A stretch of 64,000 nt of DNA, taken from assembly GCF_001468225.1 (NCBI RefSeq), contig NZ_LNRU01000015.1:1-64000 (forward strand), written 5' to 3'. Under the pieces are notes generated by a model. The model made no database searches and was not told the DNA's origin. It saw only the letters and a list, made by a program, of their open reading frames with translations. Below, piece after piece: positions 1 through 8,369 of the stretch. Source of the stretch: Sphingopyxis sp. H053. Its GTDB lineage: Bacteria; Pseudomonadota; Alphaproteobacteria; Sphingomonadales; Sphingomonadaceae. How positions within the stretch are numbered: the first letter of the stretch is position 1; each line of letters begins with the position of its first letter. Made by a program: the position numbers and the translations under genes.

Positions 1-133
1 CAAGCCGTTCGAGCACATCTACCGCCACCACCGCCGATACCGCATCACCGAAGGCGCCGAGGAAATCCAGATGCGAAAGGTCGCCGCCTATCTGTTCGGG
101 TATATGGGGCCGCGAAAAGGGACGTTGGGGTAA
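1..133 (+). CDS. Acyl-CoA dehydrogenase, C-terminal end (partial)
   Basis: The window opens inside this gene, in the frame whose codons start at base 2, and it ends at TAA 131-133. About 43 residues remain. They contain RITEGAEEIQMRKVA, which matches the conserved last helix of acyl-CoA dehydrogenases (ITEGxxEIQ), followed by a short tail. Family members oxidise acyl-CoA to enoyl-CoA with FAD and pass electrons to ETF. The substrate cannot be told from this fragment. The next 104 bases hold a palindromic repeat, so the transcript probably ends there. Confidence 0.75.
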   Translation, partial: KPFEHIYRHHRRYRITEGAEEIQMRKVAAYLFGYMGPRKGTLG

Positions 134-140
134 ACAAAGC

Positions 141-231
141 CGTCGCCCCCGCGAAGGCGGGGGCCGTTGTCGGCTTGTCACGATGTGACGGTCCCATGCT
201 GCCAGCGGCCCCCGCCTTCGCGGGGGCGACG
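141..231. repeat. REP-like inverted repeat
   Basis: Two 26-base arms (141-166 and 206-231) are exact reverse complements, with a core of GCCCCCGCGAAGGCGGGGGC. Each arm is itself partly palindromic. It lies between the end of the acyl-CoA dehydrogenase gene and the convergent PhnA-like gene, so it may also work as a bidirectional terminator. Relatives of this element occur at several other intergenic sites in the window. Confidence 0.85.
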
Positions 232-237
232 GTTGTT

Positions 238-549
238 TTATCGCTTTCTTACAAACTCCGCGCGTAGCACAAGCCCCTTGATCCCCTCGTGCCGGCAGTC
301 GATTTCCTGATCGTCGCCGGTCAGGCGGATCGACTTGATCACGGTGCCGACCTTCAGCGTCTGCCCCGCGCCTTTGACGTTCAGATCCTTGACCAGCACG
401 ACCGAGTCGCCGTCGGCGAGCAGATTTCCGACCGCATCTCGCACCTCGGGACCCGCCACCGCTGCGGCGTCGCGTGCGGCGATGCCGCCGGCCGACAGCC
501 ATTCGCCGCTCGCCTCGTCATAGACATAATCTTCGTCGTCGCTGGTCAT
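238..549 (-). CDS. PhnA/YjdM-like domain protein
   Basis: This 103-residue protein ends in a PhnA-type beta domain: DGDSVVLVKDLNVKG, then IRLTGDDQEIDC, then LRAEFVRKR. Such proteins were named after a phosphonate-utilisation locus, but their role is unclear. The usual N-terminal zinc ribbon is absent. In its place is an acidic stretch (MTSDDEDYVYDEASGEW) without cysteine pairs. The start at ATG 547-549 was chosen because the 24 codons of open frame upstream run into the neighbouring methyltransferase gene. The stop is TAA 238-240. It lies 4 bases downstream of the methyltransferase, so the two are probably co-transcribed. Confidence 0.7.
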   Translation of the reverse strand: MTSDDEDYVYDEASGEWLSAGGIAARDAAAVAGPEVRDAVGNLLADGDSVVLVKDLNVKGAGQTLKVGTVIKSIRLTGDDQEIDCRHEGIKGLVLRAEFVRKR

Positions 550-553
550 ATTT

Positions 554-1303
554 TTATCCCGGTTTGCGGAAGCGCAGGGTGAACTGGTCGGTCTTGCCGC
601 GGATCTTGTCGTCGAAGACATTGGCGCTACGCGGATCGGCGGGGCGGCGATAGAGGTCGCTTTCGGCCTCGAGCTTGAAACCCGCCTTGGTCAGCGTCGC
701 GACGACCGCATCCTTGTCGATCCGGTGCAAGCTATCCGACAGCGTCGTGCCGCTGCCCTTCGCCGCGCTATGGTCGACGACGACCAACGTGCCGCCGGGT
801 TTCAGCGCCGCGAACAAGGCCGCGCTCGCCTTGTCGCCCGTGCCTTCGGGGAAGGGCTTCAGATAGAGGTCGTGGAAATTCTGCACCGTAACGATCGTGT
901 CGAGCGGCTCGGGAAAGGCGGGCGCCGCAAACGGTCCGGCGACGGCATCGACATTGACATAGGCGGCATCGACCGCGGCCTGATCGGTGCCATATTGCGC
1001 CTTGAACTTGATGAATTCGGCGGGCTGGAAGGCATAAACCTTGCCCGACGGTCCGACCGCGGCGGCGAGCAGGCGGGTGACATAACCACCCCCCATCACA
1101 TAATCGCCGACCTTCTGTCCGGGTTTGACCTGGGCGAAGGCAAGCAGTTCGGCGGGCTTGCGTGCCGCGTCGCGTGCCCGGTCGGCGGCGGGCCGCGCGG
1201 GATCGGCGAGCGCGGTCTTATAGGGGGGGGCGGCCGCCTGTTTGGCGGCGAGCGGGGTCGCCGAGACGGCGAGCATCAGGGCGAGGGTAAGCGGACGGAT
1301 CAT
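554..1303 (-). CDS. Exported class I methyltransferase-like protein
   Basis: The 249-residue product starts with a clear signal peptide (residues 1-20, ending ATPLAA). A Rossmann-type methyltransferase fold follows. Glycine-rich motif I is at about 65-75 (VGDYVMGGGYVTRLLA) and motif IV-like VTVQNFHD is near 140, followed by LKPGGTLVVVDH. The combination is odd, because S-adenosylmethionine is not expected outside the cytoplasm. Similar exported proteins are widespread in Proteobacteria without a settled function. It is divergent from the amidohydrolase gene at 1429 and is followed closely by the PhnA-like gene. Confidence 0.7.
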   Translation of the reverse strand: MIRPLTLALMLAVSATPLAAKQAAAPPYKTALADPARPAADRARDAARKPAELLAFAQVKPGQKVGDYVMGGGYVTRLLAAAVGPSGKVYAFQPAEFIKFKAQYGTDQAAVDAAYVNVDAVAGPFAAPAFPEPLDTIVTVQNFHDLYLKPFPEGTGDKASAALFAALKPGGTLVVVDHSAAKGSGTTLSDSLHRIDKDAVVATLTKAGFKLEAESDLYRRPADPRSANVFDDKIRGKTDQFTLRFRKPG

Positions 1304-1428
1304 GGCATCGACTCCCTATCTCTTGTCCCGCCATCATAGCGTCTTGCCGGGGCGGCTGCGCGTTTATTTGCATCTCGCGATTTTGATGATAGGTTTCTTC
1401 GTGAAACTAAAAAATTGGGAGAGCGGAC

Positions 1429-3168
1429 ATGCATGATCTGGTGATTCGCGGCGGCACCGTCGTCGATGGTTCGGGCGGCACGCCCTTTGTCGCGGATGTC
1501 GCGGTCGATGGCGACCGTATCGTCGCCGTCGGCGAGAATCTGGGTGCGGGCCGCGAAGAAATCGACGCTGCGGGCAAGATCGTCACGCCGGGCTTCGTCG
1601 ACGTCCACACCCATTATGACGGACAGGCGACGTGGGACGCCGAAATGGCGCCGTCGAGCTGGCACGGCGTCACCACCGTCGTGATGGGCAATTGCGGCGT
1701 CGGCTTCGCCCCCGCCAAGCCCGACCGGCATGACTGGCTGATTTCGCTGATGGAAGGCGTCGAGGACATCCCCGGCACCGCGCTCGCCGAAGGCATGTCG
1801 TGGGACTGGGAAACCTTCCCCGAATATATGGACGCGCTCGAAAAGCTGCCGCGCACCGTCGACGTCGCGTGCCACGTCCCGCACGGCGCGGTGCGCGCCT
1901 ATGTGCTCGGCGACCGCGAAAAGCCCGGCGCGATCCCGACCGACGACGACATCGCCGAAATGTCGCGCATCGTCGAGGAAGGCGTGCGCGCGGGCGCGCT
2001 CGGTTTCTCGACCAGCCGCACCGTGCTGCACAAATCGATCGACGGCGAACTCGTCCCCGGCACCACCGCGACCGCCGAGGAGCTGATCGCGATCGGCCGC
2101 GCGATGGGCCGCGTCGGTTACGGCGTGTTCGAAATGGCGAGCGACATGAAGCGCGAGTGGAACGAGTTTCAGTGGATGGGCGACCTCAGCCGCGAAACCG
2201 GGCTGCCGGTGACCTTTGCAGCGCTCCAGTCGATCGCCAAGGAACTGCCGCTCGAGGAACAGATTGCGGAGATGCGCAAGCAGAACGCGACCGGTGCGAA
2301 CATCGTCGCGCAGATCGCCTTGCGCGGCAACGGCATTATCATGGCCTGGCAAGGCACCGTCCATCCCTTCCGTTTCAAGCCGGCGTGGAACGAGATCATC
2401 GACCTTTCGTGGGAGCAGCAGCTCGCGAAGCTGAAGGACCCGGCGTTCAAGGCGCGGATGATCGAAGAGGAGAATATCTGGCCCGAAAGTGACATCATCG
2501 ACTTCCTCAAGGTCGTCGCCTTGGGCTGGCCGGTGCAGTTCGAAATGGACCCCGACTTCAACTATGAGCCCAGGATGGACGAAAGCATCATGGCGCGCGC
2601 GGTGGCCGCGGGCGTCACGCCTTCCGAATATGCCTATGACCTGCTGATGAAGGACGACGGCAAGGGCTTCATCTATTTTCCGATTTTGAACTACCGCGAC
2701 GGCAACCTCAATTTCCTCGAGGATTTGCAGGCGTCGGACGACACGGTGAACAGCCTCTCCGACGGCGGCGCGCATTGCGGGACGATCTGCGACGCCGCCT
2801 CGCCGACCTTCATGCTCCAGCATTGGGTGCGCGACCGCAAGGGCCATCGCATCGCGCTCGAACATGCAGTGAAGCGCCAGTGCCGCGATACGGCTTTGCT
2901 CTATGGCCTCGAGGACCGCGGCGTGCTCGCGCCGGGCTATCTCGCCGACTTGAACGTCATCGATATGGACGCGCTGAAGCTCGGCAAACCCTGGCTCGCG
3001 TTCGACCTGCCCGCAGGCGGCAAGCGGCTGCTGCAAAAGGCCGACGGCTATGTCGCGACGGTGAAGTCGGGCGTGGTGACATTCAAGGGCGGCGCCATGC
3101 AGGGACCGACCCCCGGCGGCGTGATCCGCGGCCCGCAGCGCGTCGAAATGGCGATGGCGGCGGAGTGA
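1429..3168 (+). CDS. N-acyl-D-amino-acid deacylase family amidohydrolase
   Basis: This 579-residue metal-dependent amidohydrolase has the D-aminoacylase architecture. The small beta domain begins MHDLVIRGGTVVDG. The metal motif HTHYD is at residues 60-64, a conserved cysteine follows in GNCGVG, and the C-terminal metal and catalytic region has SDGGAH. Relatives hydrolyse N-acyl-D-amino acids, dihydropyrimidines or hydantoins, so the exact substrate is unknown. A good ribosome site (GGGAGAG) lies just before ATG 1429. Its TGA overlaps the ATG of the following dehydrogenase, which suggests a two-gene operon for use of an amide or acylated compound. Confidence 0.85.
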   Translation: MHDLVIRGGTVVDGSGGTPFVADVAVDGDRIVAVGENLGAGREEIDAAGKIVTPGFVDVHTHYDGQATWDAEMAPSSWHGVTTVVMGNCGVGFAPAKPDRHDWLISLMEGVEDIPGTALAEGMSWDWETFPEYMDALEKLPRTVDVACHVPHGAVRAYVLGDREKPGAIPTDDDIAEMSRIVEEGVRAGALGFSTSRTVLHKSIDGELVPGTTATAEELIAIGRAMGRVGYGVFEMASDMKREWNEFQWMGDLSRETGLPVTFAALQSIAKELPLEEQIAEMRKQNATGANIVAQIALRGNGIIMAWQGTVHPFRFKPAWNEIIDLSWEQQLAKLKDPAFKARMIEEENIWPESDIIDFLKVVALGWPVQFEMDPDFNYEPRMDESIMARAVAAGVTPSEYAYDLLMKDDGKGFIYFPILNYRDGNLNFLEDLQASDDTVNSLSDGGAHCGTICDAASPTFMLQHWVRDRKGHRIALEHAVKRQCRDTALLYGLEDRGVLAPGYLADLNVIDMDALKLGKPWLAFDLPAGGKRLLQKADGYVATVKSGVVTFKGGAMQGPTPGGVIRGPQRVEMAMAAE

Positions 3169-4175
3169 TGCGGGCGGTCCAGCTTCGCGCGCCCGCCTCG
3201 CTCGACAATCTGAGGCTGGCCGATCTTCCCGACCCCGGCGATCCGGGGCCCGGCGAGATTCGCGTGCGGCTGACGGCTTCGTCGCTCAACTTCCATGATT
3301 TCGCGGTCGTCGCCGGAATGATCCCGACCGTCGACGGTCGCATCCCGATGTCCGACGGCGCGGGGACGGTCGAGGCGATCGGCGAAGGGGTGACCGACTA
3401 TCGGGTCGGCGACCATGTCGTGTCGCTCTTCTTTCCTTACTGGGACGACGGCGCGGCGCCGTCGACCGCCTTCACGCAGGTGCCGGGCGACGGCATCGAC
3501 GGCTATGCGCGTGAAGTGGTGGTGACACCGCAGCACTGGTTCACTCAGGCGCCCACGGGATGGTCGGCCGCCGAGGCGGCGACGCTGACCTGCGCGGGGC
3601 TGACCGCATGGCGCGCATTGTTCGTCGACGGTGTTACACAGCCGGGCTCGACCGTGCTGGTGCAAGGCAGCGGCGGCGTATCGGTGTTCGCGCTGCAATT
3701 CGCCAAGGCAGCCGGCGCGCGCGTCATCGCGACGAGTTCGTCCGACGCGAAGCTCGACCGGCTGAAAGCGCTCGGCGCCGACGAGCTGATCAATTACAAG
3801 GAGGTGCCGGCGTGGGGCGCCAAGGCGCTCGAACTCTCGGGCGGGCGCGGGGTCGATACGGTGGTCGAGATCGGCGGCGCGGGGACGCTCGACCAGTCGA
3901 TGGTCGCGACCCGCGTCGGCGGCCATGTCGCGCTGATCGGTGTGCTCGCGGGGATCGCCGGACCGGTAAAGACCGCGCTGTTGATGAGCAAGAATCTGCG
4001 CGTGCAAGGGCTGACCGTCGGTAGCCGTGCGCAGCAGCTCGCGATGATCGCGGGGGTCGAGGCGAATGCTATCCGGCCGATTCTTGACCAACATTTCCCC
4101 CTCGAAAATCTCGCCGAGGCTTTCCGCCATCAGGCGGCGAACGCGCATTTCGGCAAGATCATCGTCGATATTTGA
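3168..4175 (+). CDS. Zinc-independent MDR-type alcohol dehydrogenase
   Basis: The 335-residue protein is a medium-chain dehydrogenase/reductase. It has an N-terminal GroES-like domain (MRAVQLRAP to about 130) and a nucleotide-binding Rossmann domain with VLVQGSGGVSVFALQFAKAAGARVI at about 165-190. The cysteine cluster that binds structural zinc is missing, as in quinone oxidoreductase-like members. The start is ATG 3168, which overlaps the upstream stop as ATGA. Coupling to the amidohydrolase suggests it acts on a product of the same pathway, but this is only inferred from context. The next gene is convergent and begins 4 bases after the stop. Confidence 0.85.
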   Translation: MRAVQLRAPASLDNLRLADLPDPGDPGPGEIRVRLTASSLNFHDFAVVAGMIPTVDGRIPMSDGAGTVEAIGEGVTDYRVGDHVVSLFFPYWDDGAAPSTAFTQVPGDGIDGYAREVVVTPQHWFTQAPTGWSAAEAATLTCAGLTAWRALFVDGVTQPGSTVLVQGSGGVSVFALQFAKAAGARVIATSSSDAKLDRLKALGADELINYKEVPAWGAKALELSGGRGVDTVVEIGGAGTLDQSMVATRVGGHVALIGVLAGIAGPVKTALLMSKNLRVQGLTVGSRAQQLAMIAGVEANAIRPILDQHFPLENLAEAFRHQAANAHFGKIIVDI

Positions 4176-4179
4176 CGGC

Positions 4180-5523
4180 TCAGCGCGCGAGCAAATCCGA
4201 AGGCAAGGTCGGTTCGCTGACGATCTTTGCCATGCGCCGCCACATCTCGTCGCGCGATGGCTTGCCGCGCTCGACCCAGGCGCGGACCATCGTCTCGCCG
4301 AGGCCGTAGTTGATCACATAGCTGCGATACTGGTCGGTGAAGCTCACCGACTGTTCGGCGCGCTGGGCCGAGACGAGCATATATTTCTGCGTCAGCGCGA
4401 CCGCCGTCGGACGGTCGATTTCGCCGTCGAGATATTGCTGCGCGATCGTCAGCCGCGCCCCCGACGCGCGCTTGATCGCGGCGAGCAGCTGCCAGTAACG
4501 ATCGTCCGACGGCACCGCGATCTCGGCGATCGGCATCAGCACATCGCGCTCGGTGTCGGCCTTGCTGCTTTCGGGAAAGGCGAGGTCGATGCCATAATTC
4601 GCGCTGCCCTCGGCGATCAGGCTCTGCGGGCTGTAGAGCGGATAGACGCTGAACTCGATCCAGCCGCGCTCTTTCACGAGCTTCTCTTCGAGTTTCATGT
4701 TGAGCAGGTGATGTCCCGGATAGCCCTCGTGACAGCCGAGATCGAGCGCGCGCGACAGCCGGATCGGCAGGTCGGTATTGACCTGGATCAGGCTGTGATA
4801 GCCGCCTTGGTAATAATTATAGCCGCTCCAGCTTTTGCCGGTGACGAATTCGAGGCGGAAACTTTCGTTTGCCGGCATCGGGATATGCGCCATGCTGCGG
4901 CCGCGGCAGCGTGCGATCGCGGCGTCGAAGGTCTTTTGCAGCCGGTCCTTGGGGATGGTGAAGGCGTCGAGATAGGCTTCGACGCGGTCCGGGAGTGCGC
5001 CTTCGCCGGGGACCAGCGCGTCGATCTTCGCGAGTTCGGCATCATAGCTCGCGAGCGGCTTCAGTCGCGGCCGCACGCCGAACAGCCGTTCGGCCTCGTC
5101 GGCGAAGGCGAAGCGCGTGCCTTGCATCATCATCAGCCGCGTTTCGGCAGCGCGGAGCTGAGCGCGCAGGAAAGTCGCGCGGCGGCGTTCGAGCGGGTCG
5201 GGAATGCGCCGCGCCGCGAGATCGATTTGTGCCATCAACTCGCGCGTTGCTGTGAGCAACGCAGCCTTGTCGCGCGGTGCGGCCTCGGCGGCTGTTTTGA
5301 GTTCGGGCGGGCCGTAGTAGGCGTCGATATAGCCGGCCTCGTGCGTCCCGATTTCGAGTGTCAGCCGCAAATAGGCTGCCGCAATCTCGTCGAGCGCCTT
5401 GGTCGAGGCGGCGGTGCGGCGCACGTCGAGCGTCGCGACCCCGGGTTTCGGCGGCGTTTTTGTTTCGCTTGCAGCGCAGGCCGACAGGGCGGCAACCAGC
5501 GACAGAATGACAAATTTGCGCAT
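4180..5523 (-). CDS. DUF885 family lipoprotein, probable metallopeptidase-like
   Basis: The 447-residue protein carries a lipoprotein signal (LSAC, cysteine 16) and a long helical DUF885 domain. The conserved signature is GCHEGYPGHHLLN at about residue 260, followed by EGSANYG. These resemble a zinc-binding helix, and the family is regarded as peptidase-like, but activity is rarely proven. It should face the periplasm from a membrane. Its ATG overlaps the nhaA stop by one base (ATGA), so it is translated from the nhaA message. No functional link between the two is known to me. Confidence 0.8.
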   Translation of the reverse strand: MRKFVILSLVAALSACAASETKTPPKPGVATLDVRRTAASTKALDEIAAAYLRLTLEIGTHEAGYIDAYYGPPELKTAAEAAPRDKAALLTATRELMAQIDLAARRIPDPLERRRATFLRAQLRAAETRLMMMQGTRFAFADEAERLFGVRPRLKPLASYDAELAKIDALVPGEGALPDRVEAYLDAFTIPKDRLQKTFDAAIARCRGRSMAHIPMPANESFRLEFVTGKSWSGYNYYQGGYHSLIQVNTDLPIRLSRALDLGCHEGYPGHHLLNMKLEEKLVKERGWIEFSVYPLYSPQSLIAEGSANYGIDLAFPESSKADTERDVLMPIAEIAVPSDDRYWQLLAAIKRASGARLTIAQQYLDGEIDRPTAVALTQKYMLVSAQRAEQSVSFTDQYRSYVINYGLGETMVRAWVERGKPSRDEMWRRMAKIVSEPTLPSDLLAR

Positions 5524-6806
5524 CAGTCTGCCATAGCGCGCTTTTCGGACGTGTCACGCACATCGCCGTCGGCGGCGATCTCGGCATCGGACGCGCTTTC
5601 GACCGCCCCATGTTCGGGATGTGGCGGCGCGAAACGCAGCACCGCAAAGCCCGCGAGCGCCGCCGCGAGCGACCCCATCAGGATCCCGATCTTCGCCTCT
5701 TCGACGAGCAGTGCGTCGCCCGGAAAGGCGAGCCCGCCGATGAACAGGCTCATCGTGAAGCCGATGCCGCACAGCATCGCGACGCCATAGACCTGCAGCC
5801 ATGTCGCGCCGCGCAGCCGCCCCGCGATGCCGAGTTTGACCGATAGCCAGACGCTGCCGAAAATGCCGATCTGCTTGCCGATAAACAGCCCCGCGGCGAT
5901 ACCGAGCGGCAGCGGCGCGAAAATCTGCTCGGCGGTCAGCCCGCTCACGTCGACCCCGGCATTGGCGAAACCGAACAGGGGCACGATCGCAAAGGCGACC
6001 CACGGATGAAGGCCATGTTCGAGCCGGTGGAGCGGCGAGGTTTCGCTGTCGGGCGCGCCCGGGGTGCGATCGAACGGGATCGCCATCGCCGCGAGCACCC
6101 CGGCGATCGTTGCGTGGACGCCCGAGAGCAGCATCGCGTACCAGAGCAAGGCGAACATCAGCAGGTAGAGCGGCAGGCTCCGCACGCGCATCCGGCCCAT
6201 CGCGAACATCAGGCCGAGAATGACCGCAGCGGCGGCGAGCGCGAGCAGGTTGATCTTCGCGGTATAGAACAGCGCGATGATCGCGACCGCGCCCATGTCG
6301 TCGACAATCGCGACGGTGACGAGGAACAGCTTGAGCGAGGTCGGCGCGCGCTTGCCGAGCAGCGCGAGCACGCCCATCGCAAAGGCGATGTCGGTCGCCG
6401 CGGGGATTGCCCAGCCCTGCGCCAGCCCCGGGTTGCCCCCGGCAAAACCCATATAGATCGCCGCCGGCACCGCCATCCCCGCCGCCGCGGCGATGAACGG
6501 CAGCCGCCGCCGGTCCCAACTCGCGAGCCGCCCGTCGACGAACTCGCGCTTGATCTCCAGCCCGACGAGCAGGAAGAAAATCGCCATCAGCCCGTCATTG
6601 ATCCACAGATGGACGGTCATCGGCCCAAGTTTGTCGGTGAGCACCGGGCCGGTCACGGCATGAATCGCATCGTGATAAAGTGCCGCCAGCGGCGAATTGG
6701 CAACAATCATCGCCAAAATGGCGGCGAAAATAAGCAGCATTCCCCCCGCGCTTTCGCTCTCTAGGAATTCGCGCAATGCTGAACGGGGCGGAAAACTGCG
6801 GGTCAT
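5523..6806 (-). CDS. nhaA: Na+/H+ antiporter NhaA
   Basis: The 427-residue integral membrane protein has the NhaA fold of about 12 helices. Typical stretches include ESESAGGMLLIFAA at the N-terminus, FFLLVGLEIKREF, PAATDIAFAMGVL and VAIVDDMGAV. The last contains the paired aspartates of the ion-binding site. It exports sodium in exchange for two protons and supports pH and salt tolerance. The cytoplasmic C-terminal tail is longer than in E. coli NhaA and is acidic. The gene is divergent from the glycosyltransferase gene, and palindromes between them may be regulatory. Confidence 0.95.
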   Translation of the reverse strand: MTRSFPPRSALREFLESESAGGMLLIFAAILAMIVANSPLAALYHDAIHAVTGPVLTDKLGPMTVHLWINDGLMAIFFLLVGLEIKREFVDGRLASWDRRRLPFIAAAAGMAVPAAIYMGFAGGNPGLAQGWAIPAATDIAFAMGVLALLGKRAPTSLKLFLVTVAIVDDMGAVAIIALFYTAKINLLALAAAAVILGLMFAMGRMRVRSLPLYLLMFALLWYAMLLSGVHATIAGVLAAMAIPFDRTPGAPDSETSPLHRLEHGLHPWVAFAIVPLFGFANAGVDVSGLTAEQIFAPLPLGIAAGLFIGKQIGIFGSVWLSVKLGIAGRLRGATWLQVYGVAMLCGIGFTMSLFIGGLAFPGDALLVEEAKIGILMGSLAAALAGFAVLRFAPPHPEHGAVESASDAEIAADGDVRDTSEKRAMAD

Positions 6807-6893
6807 GAGTAAGCGATTTCCTTTGTTTGTCAGAAAATTTGACGGTTGGCCGCCGACAGGGGCGCGTCTTTACAAATCTGCTCTGTTCACTAG

Positions 6894-6923
6894 CAATATC
6901 GATATTGATGACATTAGGTCATC
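6894..6923. promoter_or_regulatory. Two adjoining palindromes in a divergent promoter region
   Basis: Between nhaA and the glycosyltransferase gene lies a perfect 14-base palindrome, CAATATCGATATTG (6894-6907). It shares one base with a second inverted repeat, GATGAC (6907-6912), a 5-base gap, then GTCATC (6918-6923). This AT-rich spot stands out in a GC-rich region and lies 22 to 51 bases upstream of the TTG start. It is a candidate operator for one or both genes. The binding protein is unknown. Confidence 0.5.
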
Positions 6924-6944
6924 GGTGGGGGCGGGGCTAGCACA

Positions 6945-8369
6945 TTGGAGCTGTCGACCGCATGGCTGGAATGGCTGGTGCTGGGTGCCGGCCACGAACT
7001 GATGCTGTTCGCATCGGTCGGAATCCTGCTGTTCGGGCTCGATGACCTGCTTTTCGACGCGCTGTGGCTGGCGACGCGCCGGCGCGGACGGTCGCTGACG
7101 CCGACCGCGCCGCCGGTAGAGGGGCGCTTCGCGATCTTCGTGCCCGCATGGGACGAGGCCAAAGCGCTTCCCGCGATGCTGCGGCGCACGCTTGGCGCGT
7201 GGGAGGGCGAGGATTTCCGGCTTTACGTCGGCTGCTATCCCAACGACGCCGAGACGCTCTTCGCCGTGTCGCCGCTGGTCGCGCGCGATGGACGGCTGCG
7301 GCTTGTCGTCGGCAGTGGCGAAGGGCCGACGACCAAGGGCGACAATCTCAATCGGCTGTGGGTGGCGCTTGCCGAGGACGAGCGGGCGGAAGGCGTTCGG
7401 TTTGCCGCTATCGTCCTTCACGATGCCGAGGATCATGTGCATCCAGGCGAACTCGCGCTCTATCGCCGCTATCTCGGCGAAAATGCGATGGTGCAAATAC
7501 CCGTCGTGCCCTTGATCAAGCGTGCGGAGCGCTGGGTCGGCGGGCATTATGGCGACGAATTTGCCGAAGCGCATGGCAAGGAACTGGTCGTTCGTTCGCG
7601 CCTCGGCCTGCCGCTTCCGTCGGCGGGGGTCGGCTGCGCGCTGACGCGCACTGCGCTGGCGCTGCTGGCGATCGAACGCGGCGGTGAACCTTTTCGCTGC
7701 GACAGCCTGACCGAAGATTATGAGATCGGCATGGTGATCGGCGCCTATGGCCTTGGAACCCGCTTTGTCGATACGGTCGGACCCGCCGGCGACCGTATTG
7801 TGTCGCGGGGTGCCTTTCCGGGCCGGACCGAAAAGGCGGTGCGGCAGAAATCGCGCTGGATCGCCGGGATCGCGCTGGCGGGGTGGGACCATCTGGGCTG
7901 GCCGGGATCGCGGCGCGACGACGCCGATCTTCGCAGCGGCCGTGCCTGGATCGCACGCTGGATGCTGTGGCGTGACCGCCGCGCGCCGCTCGCCGCGCTC
8001 ATTCTCCTTGCCGCGTATGTCGGGGCGCTACTGACGGCGCTGGGCTGGGCGGGACAATATCTGCTCGGCTGGAATGCGATCATCGTCGGCGACGGCATGC
8101 GGCTGCTTCTCGCCTTCAATGCGGTCATGCTCTGCTGGCGACTGGCAATGCGCGGGCATTTCACGGCGCGCTGGTACGGCCTCAGCGAAGCGATGCTTTC
8201 GCTGCCGCGCGCCTTTTTTTCGAATGTGATCGCGATGCTCGCGGCGCGGCGCGCGATCGGTCTTTATTGGCGAATGCTGCGATCGGGCGAAGTCATATGG
8301 GACAAGACCGAACATCTGGAACATGAGACCGCGTACGACGACGCTTTTGCCAGGACGGTGGCGCGGTGA
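6945..8369 (+). CDS. Membrane glycosyltransferase, NfrB-like
   Basis: The 474-residue family 2 glycosyltransferase has an N-terminal membrane helix (about 18-40), a cytoplasmic catalytic domain and several C-terminal membrane helices (about 345-440). Visible motifs are FVPAWDE, the acidic HDAEDHVHP at 159-167, a TEDYEIG acceptor loop and QKSRW, all typical of processive synthases. The layout resembles NfrB of E. coli, which with NfrA makes and exports a surface glycan used by phage N4. The C-terminal c-di-GMP-sensing MshEN-like domain of E. coli NfrB is not present. The start is TTG 6945, because no ATG or GTG lies upstream in the open frame. Confidence 0.8.
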   Translation: MELSTAWLEWLVLGAGHELMLFASVGILLFGLDDLLFDALWLATRRRGRSLTPTAPPVEGRFAIFVPAWDEAKALPAMLRRTLGAWEGEDFRLYVGCYPNDAETLFAVSPLVARDGRLRLVVGSGEGPTTKGDNLNRLWVALAEDERAEGVRFAAIVLHDAEDHVHPGELALYRRYLGENAMVQIPVVPLIKRAERWVGGHYGDEFAEAHGKELVVRSRLGLPLPSAGVGCALTRTALALLAIERGGEPFRCDSLTEDYEIGMVIGAYGLGTRFVDTVGPAGDRIVSRGAFPGRTEKAVRQKSRWIAGIALAGWDHLGWPGSRRDDADLRSGRAWIARWMLWRDRRAPLAALILLAAYVGALLTALGWAGQYLLGWNAIIVGDGMRLLLAFNAVMLCWRLAMRGHFTARWYGLSEAMLSLPRAFFSNVIAMLAARRAIGLYWRMLRSGEVIWDKTEHLEHETAYDDAFARTVAR

